From the NCBI GenBank assembly GCA_026075535.2, contig AP026544.2, positions 6,448,001 to 6,512,000 of the forward strand: a DNA stretch of 64,000 nucleotides. The letters run 5' to 3'. Under the pieces are notes generated by a model that made no database searches, was not told the origin of the DNA, and worked only from the letters and a program-made list of their open reading frames with translations. The translations under genes were made by a program, and so were the position numbers. Each line of letters opens with the position of its first letter. The first letter of the stretch is position 1. Origin of the DNA: Tricholoma matsutake. Its lineage: Eukaryota > Basidiomycota > Agaricomycetes > Agaricales > Tricholomataceae. This document shows positions 25,996-35,500 of the stretch, one piece after another.

Positions 25996-26118
25996 CAGGT
26001 GAAAGAGCAATAAGTTTTTCTGCTACAGAATCAAAATGTGAGCTTTTCACAGTAAAATATGTCTGAAGATGAGCCATCCTACGTTCAATAATGTTCCATA
26101 CAACAAATATGAAGGAAT
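25996..26118 (-). pseudogene. Helitron Rep/helicase-like fragment, middle part
   Basis: The minus strand reads FIFVVWNIIERRMAHLQTYF then VKSSHFDSVAEKLIALSPDL with no stop. It continues in frame into 17418-17219 when the solo LTR/Gy2 insertion is ignored, and upstream into 33310-33252 when TRIM1 is ignored. The pattern F-x-F-V ... RR ... F-x-S-V-A resembles the region before the PGS motif in Helitron Rep proteins. Confidence 0.5.
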
Positions 26119-26367
26119 TGTTGGATTATATAATCTGTCACTGCTTAATCAGTGCTTAACAGACCATAGTTTGCACACACACACAAGTGATGTGATAGTT
26201 GTAGCAATCCATGTCTGGTTATATGGTATCCTTGTTCTGTTGAACCTGTAAGGGGAACACCTTACGAGCCCCTACAATGGTTGGCGCACATTTGCAAACA
26301 TTTCTGCACACCCACAAACATTCGCGCAACAAAGCACCTTTTTGCGCAAAGAGGCGCCTTTTGCACC

Positions 26368-26793
26368 TGTAAGGGGACTAGGGGGGTGCCCTGTGTGTTT
26401 TTCCTATTTTTTATGTTCGTCCCATATTTTTCCCCACCTCATTTCCTTCTATTCTTCATTTTCTATGATTTTTCCGGATTTTATTACTAATTTTCCCTTG
26501 CTATCATGTTTGTATATGTTGACACTTTTATATTTAGAGGCGGAGTACCCCTTCCAACACATACCCCTTGGTATGATGTCATTCGGCGGCCTTGATCCGC
26601 CTATCTCCGCCTTTTTCTATTTTTAGGTTATATTTGATTTTTGTCGTCTTCACATATACTGGGCATCAGCAAGGGGATCCTTAGAGTTTTCTCTTCGGAT
26701 TTCCCTTTGCTAGGTGCGCCCCCAATGCCTGTATTATGTAGTATAATTTTAACTTCGGATTTCCCTTTGCTAGAGGTTTAGGTTGCCCTTATA
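26368..26793 (+). repeat. Gy3 5' LTR
   Basis: Starts TGTAAGGGGACTAGGGGG, ends GGTTGCCCTTATA. It contains the 10-mer AGAGTTTTCT (26683-26692) that is complementary to the primer site after the LTR. Confidence 0.95.
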
Positions 26794-26795
26794 GT

Positions 26796-26805
26796 AGAAA
26801 ACTCT
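26796..26805 (+). other. Gy3 self-priming site
   Basis: AGAAAACTCT lies two nt after the LTR end and is the exact reverse complement of AGAGTTTTCT at 26683-26692 in the LTR. Tf1 of fission yeast primes from the 5' end of its own RNA in this way. The LTR 10-mer would then mark the transcript 5' end, about 25-45 nt below ATATTTG/CATATAC TATA-like runs. No tRNA match seen. Confidence 0.65.
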
Positions 26806-26959
26806 CCCCTAAGGCCCGAAAATCGCGAACGCGCTGCCCAAAATAGGCAGGTACGGACTGGACGACGCTTCCCAAAGCTCCACAGAGTCCCTACACACCG
26901 TTCCAGATACTCTCGCCTTTATTGCGCTGCCATTTTCGCCAAACGCGCTCCCTAGCGAC

Positions 26960-28078
26960 ATGGACGCATCAGAACGCTTCGACGCGCTTGAAAGCAACGT
27001 TTCCGGAATGCATGCGCAAATCGACTCGCTTAAATCTACGATTGAAAACTTCGTTAGGACCCTCCAGGCTAACCCTACGACTAATAGTTCCCCCTTCACG
27101 ACTCCAAGCGCACCCAACAACGATGTTTTGCCAAACGCGTCCACTAAGGAACGTGCCCAGATCAAACCGTCCCCCCCCGCCGAATTTAATGGTGCACGTG
27201 CGCAGGGACGTGCATTCCTTAATTCCTGTGAGTTATACATTAGTCTCCAGTCGCATCAATTCGTCGATGAGGCTGCAAAAATTTATTGGGCCTTCACATA
27301 CATGAAATCTGAACGCGCCTATCTCTATGTGGACCGTATCCTACGTCAAACTAAAGAACTCGGTTCTCTACCTTTCTCCACTTGGGGGGACTTTTGAGCT
27401 GAGTTCGTACGCCACTTCTGCCCCCTCAATGAACGCCACCGAGCAGTGACACGACTTGAGTCATCCACTTACCACCAGGGACGTCGATCCGTGGACGACT
27501 ATATCGATGAGTTCAAGGATTTGGTGGACATGGCAGGGTATGGGCGTGGGTTACCAGTGGTGGTGAAGTTCCGACGGGGGCTCAACCGAGAAATTCAGGA
27601 CCAGATTGCACAGATGTTGGAAGGGCGCCCAGCGGACGATGATATCCTTGCTTGGTATGAAGCTGCTTCACTCTGTGACGAGAACCGACTCACAAATGCG
27701 GCGTTTAATGCTGCATTCCGTGCTCCAACTACCACTCATACACCCTACACCTTCAATCGAAGCCTCCCCCGCCCTAACCCCATTCCTCCTCGTCAAACTC
27801 CCACACCAGCCGTCAATATCCCAGTACCAATGGATGTTGATGCAGCCTGCAGCCGTGCACGTAAGTTGGATCTCTGCTACCGTTGTGGGGAACCTGGACA
27901 CAGGGCTGGAGCGTGTCCCCATCGTCAGGATATCCGCATGCTCACCCCCGAGGGACGAGACGAACTCCTGCAAGATCTGTTGGCACTTGTAGATGTTGAG
28001 GAAGCGAAGGATCAAGTTGCAGAGGAGGTTAAGCTGGAAGTTGTAGAGGAGCAGGATTTTCCTATTCGCAGCGAGTGA
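26960..28078 (+). pseudogene. Gy3 gag (one premature TGA)
   Basis: Starts ATG 26960 (MDASERFDALESNVSGMHAQ). A coiled N-terminal part is followed by a retrotransposon gag domain (PAEFNGARAQGRAFLNSCEL ... WAFTYMKSERA) and a zinc knuckle CYRCGEPGHRAGAC. TGA at 27395-27397 interrupts DF-stop-AEF, where related copies would have Arg; apart from this the frame is open to TGA 28076-28078. Pol lies one frame away and overlaps by a GTGA step at the gag stop, so pol expression probably uses a frameshift or reinitiation. Confidence 0.88.
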
Positions 28079-31000
28079 ATTGTACGCCCTCACTGCCTGT
28101 CCATAACCGCTTTGAAGTCTTGTCAGTTGAATCCCTGGAGAATGAATCCATTTCTGTGACTGCTCCCCTCTCTGACCCTTCGAAGTTGGCTAAAGACGTA
28201 CCTGCTCTCCCCATCTCTCCTTCTACTCCACATCCCAAAATTAAATCATGGGAGCGTAAACTACCACGCAAGTATATTGTGGCATCCACTCCCTCTGCAC
28301 ATTCCTTAAACCTAGCCATCGAACTGCAGACGACCGACACTGGACAGATACTCGGTGTTTCTGCGCTCCTGGACTCTGGTGCGACTGGTCTCTTCATCGA
28401 TTCCCATCTGGTACAACAACATCGTCTAAATACTCGCTCACTCTCACGTCCGATACCTGTATATAACGTGGATGGATCCCCAAATGAAGCTGGTGCCATC
28501 TGAGAGGTTGCAGACCTGGTTCTCCGTTACAAAGATCATAGTGAGCGTGCCCTTTTTGCTGTCACTCAATTAGGAAAGCAAAAGGCGATTTTGGGATATC
28601 CATGGCTTCGAGACCATAACCCAGAGGTCGACTGGCGCACCGGGGAGGTTACCATGAGCCGATGTCCATCCCGCTGTTGGACGTGTTTCACAGAAGCCAG
28701 GCAAGAACGTCGTGGACAGAAGGCGGCAATACGACGAACTCAGAAGTGTCGTGCTGGACCCCTGCCTATACCTGAAGTGGAATTGGAAGGGGTTCCTGAT
28801 CTAATGCCGGACTCGGATGATGATGATGAGGACCCAGAGGAAGTGGAGGAGGGTGATCGGATCTTCTACACTGCGATTCGCTCATCGCATGAGGTGTGTG
28901 CCACATCGAACATATCCCAACGCCTCGCCGAGGCCTTCCACAAAAACAACGCTGCTAAATCCTCTACTAACTCCTTACTCCCTCATCTCCATGAGTTTGA
29001 AGACGTGTTCTCCAAGGAGTCATTTGACTCTCTTCCTGCGCGTAAGCCATGGGATCACGCGATCGAACTCACCCCCGGCGCAACCCCTTCATCCTGCAAG
29101 GTCTATCCTCTCTCTCCGGAGGAACAACGGCAGCTTGACCAGTTCATCGACGAGCACCTGGCCTCTGGACGTATTCGACCATCGAAGTCACCCATGGCCT
29201 CTCCCTTTTTCTTTGTCAAGAAGAAGGATGGCTCACTTCGACCGGTTCAAGACTACAGAAGACTCAACAACATCACGGTCAAAAATCGCTACCCACTACC
29301 CCTCATCTCCGAACTCGTAAACCAGCTCCGTGGAGCCCGATACTTCACCAAGCTCGATGTCCGTTGGGGCTATAATAATGTGAGGATAAAGGAGGGAGAT
29401 GAGTGGAAGGCAGCCTTTCGTACCAACCGTGGTCTTTTTGAACCGCTTGTCATGTTCTTTGGCCTTACTAATAGCCCTGCCACCTTTCAGACCATGATGA
29501 ACGACATCTTCCATGACCTCATCCTCGAAGGCGTTGTCTGCATCTATCTCGACGACATCCTCATCTTCACTCGCACGGTTGAAGAGCACCGTCGCATCAC
29601 GCGCCTCGTCCTAGAGCGACTTCGACGGTACAAACTCTACCTTCGTCAGGACAAATGCGAGTTCGAAAGGACCAAGATCGAGTACCTCGGCCTGATTATC
29701 TCGGAGGGTCAAGTGGAGATGGATCCTATCAAGGTAAATGGGGTCACAGCTTGGCCTACGCCCACGAACAAGAAGGAGGTGCAGTCTTTCCTGGGCTTCA
29801 TCAATTTTTATCGGCGTTTTATCAAGGATTTCTCACATCATGCACGACCGCTGTTCGACTTGACAGGAAAGGAGGCATGGAGGTGGGATAATGCACAACA
29901 GGAGGCGTTCGAAAAGCTTAAGGAGATGGTCACTTCCGCTCCGATCCTTACCTTTGCTGACGATTCGCGTCCTTTTCGTGTAGAAGCCGACAGTTCTGAC
30001 TTTGCGACGGGCGCTGTGTTGTCTCAGCAGTCTCCGGAGGACCAGAAGTGGCATCCTGTTGCGTTCTACTCCAAAAGCCTTAGTGCTGTAGAGAGAAACT
30101 ACGAGATCCATGACAAGGAGATGTTGGCGATAATGCGTGCGCTTGAGGAGTGGCGACACTTCCTCGAGGGTGCCCAACACAAGGTGGAAATTTGGACGGA
30201 TCACAAGAACCTCGAGTACTTCATGACGGCCAAGAAATTGAACCGTCGTCAAGCTCGTTGGTCCCTGTATCTATCTAGATTCGACTTCTCCTTGCACCAC
30301 CGTCCGGGTCGCAGCATGGGGAAGACCGATGCCCTATCCCGACGTGCAGACCATGGGGATGGCAGCGGTGACAACCAAAACATTGTGCTGTTGCAGCCAG
30401 ACCTGTTCACCATTCGGGCACTGGAAGGCATCGTACCCCAGGGCGAGGAGTGGGACATTCTACGTGACATTCGTCGCGCAAACCGTAGCGGTTTACATGA
30501 GGATGTTGTCGCCCGAGCTGTTAAAGAACTGAGGAAGGGATCGACCCTTTCCTTACGTGCGGCAGAGTGGGCTGAAAAGGAGGACTTGTTGTATTTCAGG
30601 GATCGCATCTATGTTCCCAATGACCCAGACCTTCGCCGGCGCATCATATCCCAACACCATGACTCACAGATTGCTGGCCACCCCGGATGCTGGAAGACCT
30701 TGGAGCTCACCTCACGGAACTATTGGTGGCCACAAATGTCACGGCTCATTGGTCAGTATTGTCGCACTTGTGACCTTTGCTTACGCACCAAGGTCCCTCG
30801 TCGCAAGCCTATTGGTGAGCTACACCCTCTTCCTGTTCCAGAGAGTCGTTGGGATGTCGTCAGCATCGACTTTGTGGTGGAATTGCCAGAGTCAAACGGG
30901 TTTGATGCGGTGATGTGCACAGTTGACTCAGTGGGAAAACGCGCTCACTTCATTCCCACTCACACCACTGTCAGTGCCCTAGGTGCCGCTCGACTCTACC

Positions 31001-31977
31001 TCCACCACGTGTGGAAGTTACATGGACTTCCTGGTGCCTTCCTCTCGGATCGTGGCCCTCAGTTCATGGCAGAGTTCACTCGTGAGCTGTACCGACTCCT
31101 GGGGATCAAACTCCTCGCTTCAACTGCTTATCACCCACAAACTGATGGCCAGACGGAGCGAGTCAACCAGGAACTGGAGCAGTACATCCGCCTCTTTGTC
31201 AATGAACGCCAGGACGATTGGGATGATCTCCTTCCTTTGGCCGAGTTCGGATACAACAACCATGTCCATGCTTCCACTCAACAGACCCCTTTCCTCTTAG
31301 ACACTGGACGACATCCACGCATGGGATTTGAACCTCGCCAAACTCCCTCACACATCGAGACAGTGAATGAGTTCACAGAACGCATGAGGGATAGCTTGGA
31401 GGAGGCAAGGGCAGCCTTAGCAAAGGCGAAGGACGACATGGCGCGATTTTACAACCAGCGCCACTCCCCAACCCCTCAGTACAAGGTTGGTGATCAAGTT
31501 TATCTTGACTCCAGTGACATCTCCACTACACGTCCATCCAAGAAACTCGCTCATCGCTTCTTGGGACCTTTCCCCATTGTCAAGTGCGTTGGAACACATG
31601 CCTATCGTCTACGCCTCCCAGCCTCCATGTCCAGACTCCATCCCGTCTTCCATGTCGTCAAATTGCTTCCAGCTCCCCCAGATCCGTTCCCGGGACGCCA
31701 TTCACACCCACCACCACCACCTACAGTGATCGAGGGAGAACCCCAATATGAAGTCGAGTCAATCTTGGACAGCCGTTTGCGTCGAGGAAAACTCCAGTAT
31801 TTGGTACATTGGAAGGGTTATGGGTATGAGGAGAACTCATGGGTCGAAGAGTCTGACGTAAATGCCCCTCGGTTAATCAAGGAATTCCACCGACGGCACA
31901 CTGCTGCACCGCGTCGCATTCAAGTCACGGACTTTGGTCGTATACGATTTCGAATGCATCGGGGCGATGCATCTTAG
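28075..31977 (+). pseudogene. Gy3 pol: protease, RT, RNase H, integrase, chromodomain (one TGA)
   Basis: A continuous frame of about 1300 residues with a single TGA at 28501-28503 (GAI-stop-EVADL, where CGA/Arg fits). Protease: LDSGATGLFIDSH. RT: PFFFVKKKDGSLRPVQDYRR, KLDVRWGYNNV and the intact catalytic CIYLDDILIF. RNase H: VEADSSDFATGAVLSQ and WTDHKNLEYF. Integrase: zinc part (HDSQIAGHPG ... CRTCDLCLR) and the triad in SIDFVVELP, SDRGPQF and TERVNQELEQ. The C-terminal chromodomain (YEVESILDSRLRRGKLQYLV) suggests targeting to H3K9-methylated chromatin. All catalytic residues I can identify are present, so it is almost functional. Confidence 0.93.
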
Positions 31978-31988
31978 AGAAGGGGTGA

Positions 31989-32414
31989 TGTAAGGGGACT
32001 AGGGGGGTGCCCTGTGTGTTTTTCCTATTTTTTATGTTCGTCCCATATTTTTCCCCACCTCATTTCCTTCTATTCTTCATTTTCTATGATTTTTCCGGAT
32101 TTTATTACTAATTTTCCCTTGCTATCATGTTTGTATATGTTGACACTTTTATATTTAGAGGCGGAGTACCCCTTCCGACACATACCCCTTGGTATGATGT
32201 CATTCGGCGGCCTTGATCCGCCTATCTCCGCCTTTTTCTATTTTTAGGTTATATTTGATTTTTGTCGTCTTCACATATACTGGGCATCAGCAAGGGGATC
32301 CTTAGAGTTTTCTCTTCGGATTTCCCTTTGCTAGGTGCGCCCCCAATGCCTGTATTATGTAGTATAATTTTAACTTCAGATTTCCCTTTGCTAGAGGCTT
32401 AGGTTGCCCTTATA
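31989..32414 (+). repeat. Gy3 3' LTR
   Basis: Nearly identical to the 5' LTR; the visible differences are single G/A or C/T changes (for example CCGACAC versus CCAACAC, CTTCAGAT versus CTTCGGAT). Followed by GCACC. Confidence 0.95.
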
Positions 32415-32865
32415 GCACCAACCATCTACAAACATTCTGATATGTCAATCCATCAGCCCCTATTGTACTCTCACCATTCTCGCAGTCAATACCCTGCAGA
32501 AATGATCAAGGATGTCTTCGCATGCCCATTACCAATCATGGCCTGATGCGGACACCACTTACCAAGTATGGCCTGATGCGGACACTATCACTGATTGATG
32601 GCCATCTCCCCAAATGGGAACACAACCCTGGATCTGAATTAGTGCTAGGATGGAAGGGGCTCCAAGTATTTTAGAACGTCGCATGCCTTCCATATATATA
32701 CTTTGGCCTTGCACTGGGCTCCTTAGAGTTTTCTCTTTGGTTTTCCCTTGCAAGATATGGGTCTTTCCTTGTTCAATAGTTATTGAATCTAATCTTTGGT
32801 TTTCCCTTGCAAGTATTGAGTTCTTAGGACTCTGATTGTAAGGTTGCCCTTACAGAACCCTATAA

Positions 32866-32939
32866 GACCTGATAGCTCAGTTGGTCAGAGCATCTGGTAT
32901 ATGTCCAGGAGGGCCTGGGTTCAATCCCCAGTCTGGTCA
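32866..32939 (+). tRNA. tRNA-like unit inside TRIM1 5' LTR
   Basis: A 74-nt segment folds as a full cloverleaf: acceptor GACCTGA with TCTGGTC (one T-T mismatch) plus discriminator A; D arm GCTC/GAGC; anticodon stem TCTGG/CCAGG with the 7-nt loop TATATGT; 5-nt variable loop; T arm CTGGG-TTCAATC-CCCAG. Internal Pol III boxes are intact (TAGCTCAGTTGG and GGTTCAATCC) and a TTTT terminator follows at 32942-32945. Position 33 is A instead of the universal U, and the nominal anticodon TAT would be Ile, so translation use is doubtful. Present in both LTRs, hence part of the element. Confidence 0.75.
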
Positions 32940-32959
32940 TCTTTTCTGCATTCCTAACA

Positions 32960-33026
32960 GGTTATGGGCCCTGGCACTTCTGTCAGATTACCTGAGCAGA
33001 TTAAGATGTGCCAGATTAAGGGGGTG
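32960..33026 (+). other. TRIM1 internal region (67 bp)
   Basis: Primer site GGTTATGGGCCCTGG at the left end (initiator tRNA-Met anticodon-arm complement) and a purine tract ATTAAGGGGGTG at the right end. A 7-bp stem CTGGCAC/GTGCCAG spans most of the rest. No ORF. Confidence 0.85.
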
Positions 33027-33246
33027 TGTTGGATTATATAATCTGTCACTGCTTAATCAGTGCTTAACAGACCATAGTTTGCACACACACACAAGTGATG
33101 TGATAGTTGTAGCAATCTGTGTCTGGTATCCTTGTTCTGTTGAACCCTATAAGACCTGATAGCTCAGTTGGTCAGAGCATCTGGTATATGTCCAGGAGGG
33201 CCTGGGTTCAATCCCCAGTCTGGTCATCTTTTCTGCATTCCTAACA
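33027..33246 (+). repeat. TRIM1 3' LTR
   Basis: Starts TGTTGGATTATATAATC, ends CATTCCTAACA, followed by the duplication GGAAT. Holds the second tRNA-like unit at 33153-33226. Confidence 0.9.
33153..33226 (+). tRNA. tRNA-like unit inside TRIM1 3' LTR
   Basis: Same 74-nt sequence as 32866-32939, again followed by TTTT at 33229-33232. Same A33 and the same acceptor mismatch. Confidence 0.75.
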
Positions 33247-33251
33247 GGAAT

Positions 33252-33310
33252 CTCCCACCCCCACCACTGCGAGCAACTGCAAACACATGACAACTGTGTT
33301 GTGCCTAGTG
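33252..33310 (-). pseudogene. Helitron-like fragment, upstream part
   Basis: The minus strand reads VVMCLQLLAVVGVGD and runs in frame into 26118-25996 once TRIM1 and its GGAAT copy are removed. Too short to classify alone; assigned by continuity. Confidence 0.4.
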
Positions 33311-33455
33311 TTGTGATGGCTCAGCTTGGCCTGAAAGCTGTGGCTAAGGCTTGGCTTTGAGGGGCTCAGGCTTTCAAAAATCCAAGCCTGAGCTGTGAAG
33401 ATGGCTTCAGGCTGGCTTAGGTCAGCCTCGGCCCAAGCCACAGCTCATTGGGGTA
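33305..33455 (+). repeat. GGCTC-rich short repeat, copy 1 (CpG-poor)
   Basis: Begins near GTGTTGTGATGGCTCAGC and holds CTGTGGCTAAGGCTTGGCTT, CTCAGGC and CAAGCCTGAGC steps. It resembles, in inverted orientation, 34095-34255, with CG replaced by TG or CA. Type unknown (non-autonomous element or SINE-like). Confidence 0.45.
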
Positions 33456-34094
33456 CACAAGGGCATCATGATAGTGGGCACTGCTGGTGGTGGTGGGCAT
33501 GGGGGTTTGTAGCAGGGGACACAGGTGCAATGGTGAGTTTTGATGTATGTGTGGTGGTCATTATGCTGGTAATCATCGTTGTGTGGCTAAAGGTCAATAA
33601 TAGAATGCATTGTTAGTGGAAAAATGAACACAATCCAAAAAGAAACATACTTGGAATACATAAACGGCTCAGAAGTGGCTATTTTCACATATGAACATTT
33701 GCAGCCATGCACTTTGGCTGTTGGAACTCCACAATTGGGCTGGATGGATCGGATGGGTGTAGGGCACCATTTACAAGAGGTACAAGTATGGGAGGTGGTG
33801 TTGTGGGTGGTTGTGGTTGTGGTTGTGTTGCAGATGTCATGGTATGCCATTATGTCTGTTTGAGGGGAAAATGTAATAATCTTAATTTTAAAGCTATAGT
33901 AACATCAATATCATGAAGTTAACACGGGTTCAGAAGATATGACCTACCTAAACTATACGTTCTCGAATCTCGATCATGAAAATGAGACGCGTCGACGCGT
34001 CAATCACGCGTTGACCATTGACGAATTTACAAACAAGAGTAAATACAATCGTCGGTGAAATCCGTTTTGAGAAGGAGTTCAAGTTCGACGTGTC
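33456..34094. other. Unassigned intergenic sequence
   Basis: GT-rich runs at 33530-33580 and 33790-33830 (GTGGTTGTGGTTGTGGTTGT) and no recognised gene. A minus-strand open stretch (33850-33587) has Thr runs and a CTSCKWC motif but no known domain. Confidence 0.35.
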
Positions 34095-34255
34095 GTTACC
34101 AAAAGCCGCAGCTAAGGCCACGACTTACGGCTTTCTTGACTCAAAGCCTGAGCCGTGGGCCCTGTGAAGCCGTCACTACGGCCCACGCAGGCTCGGCTTT
34201 TTAGGGCTCGGCCTCGGCCGGCCTCCGGCTTTGAGCCGAGCCGCGCACATCACTA
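34095..34255 (-). repeat. GGCTC-rich short repeat, copy 2 (CpG-rich)
   Basis: Reads on the minus strand from CTAGTGATGTGCGCGGCTC through GGCCGAGGCCGAGCC to GCTGCGGCTTTTGGTAACGAC. Compared with copy 1 the CpG sites are still present, so this copy is younger or unmethylated. Confidence 0.45.
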
Positions 34256-34606
34256 GTTGTGACGATAACATGCTATTGTGACTGCTGCTGCTTGTGAGGC
34301 TATTAATGAGGAAATGATTTCGAACAGTACAGAAATTTAATATGTTACAGGTAATACAGGCCTATAGCTGAAGATTGAATACATATATGATATCAGCCTG
34401 CTCATCGTATTGACGCCATCTTATGTTTGTTACTGTCCATTTGATGAACACCGATTTCGAGCAGAATCAAATTTTGGTTGAGTAACACCAAATTTCTAAT
34501 GAAAGTTGGGATTTAGGCTGTTGCAAATATGCTCTATTAAAAAAGTACAATATCGCGGTATGAATGGTCCAGAAAGGGTAAAGTACGATAACAGAGCGGG
34601 GCAGAA

Positions 34607-35500
34607 TTAGCGAGCAGATACAAAATCGTCGTCTTCATCATCAGAATATGGTGACACTCGGATAGCGCGATATGGCATGCGACTCGGACGTCGTGAACAG
34701 TGTGACCCGCTGGAATCGGAGCCGTCGTCAGCATCAGAATACGGAACAGCAAGGACGAGCCTGAACGCGTCCTTGCCGTTCAAATAGAATCGGTGAAGTC
34801 GCTTCTCGCGTATGAAGCCGAGCGACTCGTAGAGCGAAAGGGCAGCATGGTTATCATACTCCGTTTCCAGGACAATCTGACACAACGTGAGAGAGAGTAT
34901 AGCGTGGACAAGCTACTGGGACAGACCTCGTCGACACCGTCTTCCTTCATAACTTTGATGGAGTTTTGCACAAGCGCGCTAGCTAGACAAATACAAAGGG
35001 AAAAAAACAAGAATCCGCACCATAGGTGTGTTTCCCTTAAACTAAGACCGGGTGAGGATGGAAGAGAAGGGGGAAGGGGTTACGAACCTATGCCGCGCTT
35101 ACGCCAGTTCTTGCTCACACTCAGCATGGCTATGTATCCTCTGTTTGTCGAATCATTGTGGGTGCTCTGCTTACACACGATAACACCTATGGGGCTGGAG
35201 TCGCCTGAATCACTCGGATATGCCTGATATGATGTTCGGGATGGAAATCAGACGTGTCAAAGCCCTGTATGACGATTACAGTGTGAGATAGGCATACAAG
35301 AAAAGAGAGATGGGGCCTATCCGTGGCAATCTGGTGAGTATCGATGATGTCGTGTGACCAAAAGCTTGCACTCACCACTGATGAAGGAAATAACGGAAAG
35401 TGTATATGACATACGGTTCGCTAAGTTCATTCTGTACGAGGCCCATGACATGGGGAAGGTCAGATTCGCCGATATACTGACGATAGATTACTTCAGACAT
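34607..35500 (-). CDS. NAA30: NatC N-alpha-acetyltransferase catalytic subunit
   Basis: Five exons on the minus strand: 35500-35376, 35316-35298 (19 nt), 35223-35088, 34982-34927 and 34876-34607, giving 201 residues. Motifs match Naa30/Mak3 throughout: LPHVMGLVQNELSEPYVIYT, FRYFLHQWPHLSFL, GVIVCKQSTHN, NRGYIAMLSVSKNWRKRGI (the acetyl-CoA-binding R/Q-x-x-G-x-G/A region) and LETEYDNHAALSLYESLGFI. It acetylates N-terminal Met before hydrophobic residues, in a complex with Naa35 and Naa38 at the ribosome. The C-terminal tail after FRLVLAVP is an acidic/Ser-rich extension (SDDEDDDFVSAR). ATG 35500-35498 is the only start that keeps the conserved N-terminus. It is divergent to the permease gene. 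Confidence 0.95.

Larger units (their letters stand above)
26368..32414 (+). mobile_element. Ty3/gypsy chromovirus Gy3, nearly intact
   Basis: 426-bp LTRs at 26368-26793 and 31989-32414 and duplication GCACC at 26363-26367 and 32415-32419. The LTRs differ at about three positions, so the insertion is recent. Gag and pol are each open except for one TGA (27395, 28501). Purine tract AGAGAAGGGGTGA precedes the 3' LTR. The LTR ends in TA instead of the usual CA. Gy4 is an old copy of the same family. Confidence 0.96.
26247..32854 (+). repeat. Solo LTR-B (gypsy type), split by Gy3
   Basis: Starts TGTAAGGGGAACACC and ends GGTTGCCCTTACA, with duplication GAACC at 26242-26246 and 32855-32859. After removing Gy3, about 556 bp remain (26247-26367 and 32420-32854). 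Its 3' part (CCTTAGAGTTTTCTCTTTGG, then AGGTTGCCCTTACA) resembles the Gy3 LTR, so it is a related family. Starts with the hairpin GTAAGG/CCTTAC. Confidence 0.87.
26119..33246 (+). mobile_element. TRIM1, miniature LTR element with tRNA-like LTRs (split)
   Basis: The 5' LTR is in two parts (26119-26246 and 32860-32959, 228 bp together), then a 67-bp internal region (32960-33026), then the 3' LTR (33027-33246, 220 bp). The target duplication GGAAT is perfect at 26114-26118 and 33247-33251. The internal part is only a primer site (GGTTATGGGCCCTGG) and a purine tract (ATTAAGGGGGTG). The 8-bp length difference is a TTATATGG-type duplication in the 5' LTR. No coding capacity: a terminal-repeat retrotransposon in miniature, about 515 bp before the later insertions. 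It shares the primer site with Cop1, so a Copia machinery probably moved it. Confidence 0.9.

Noticed and set aside
32866..33226. Two ordinary nuclear tRNA genes
   Set aside because: Both lie at the same place in the two LTRs of one element, carry A at position 33 and an acceptor mismatch; better explained as part of TRIM1.
26119..33246. Separate unrelated LTR fragments at 26.1 and 33.0 kb
   Set aside because: The GGAAT duplication and the exact join of the 5' LTR halves show one element split by a later insertion.
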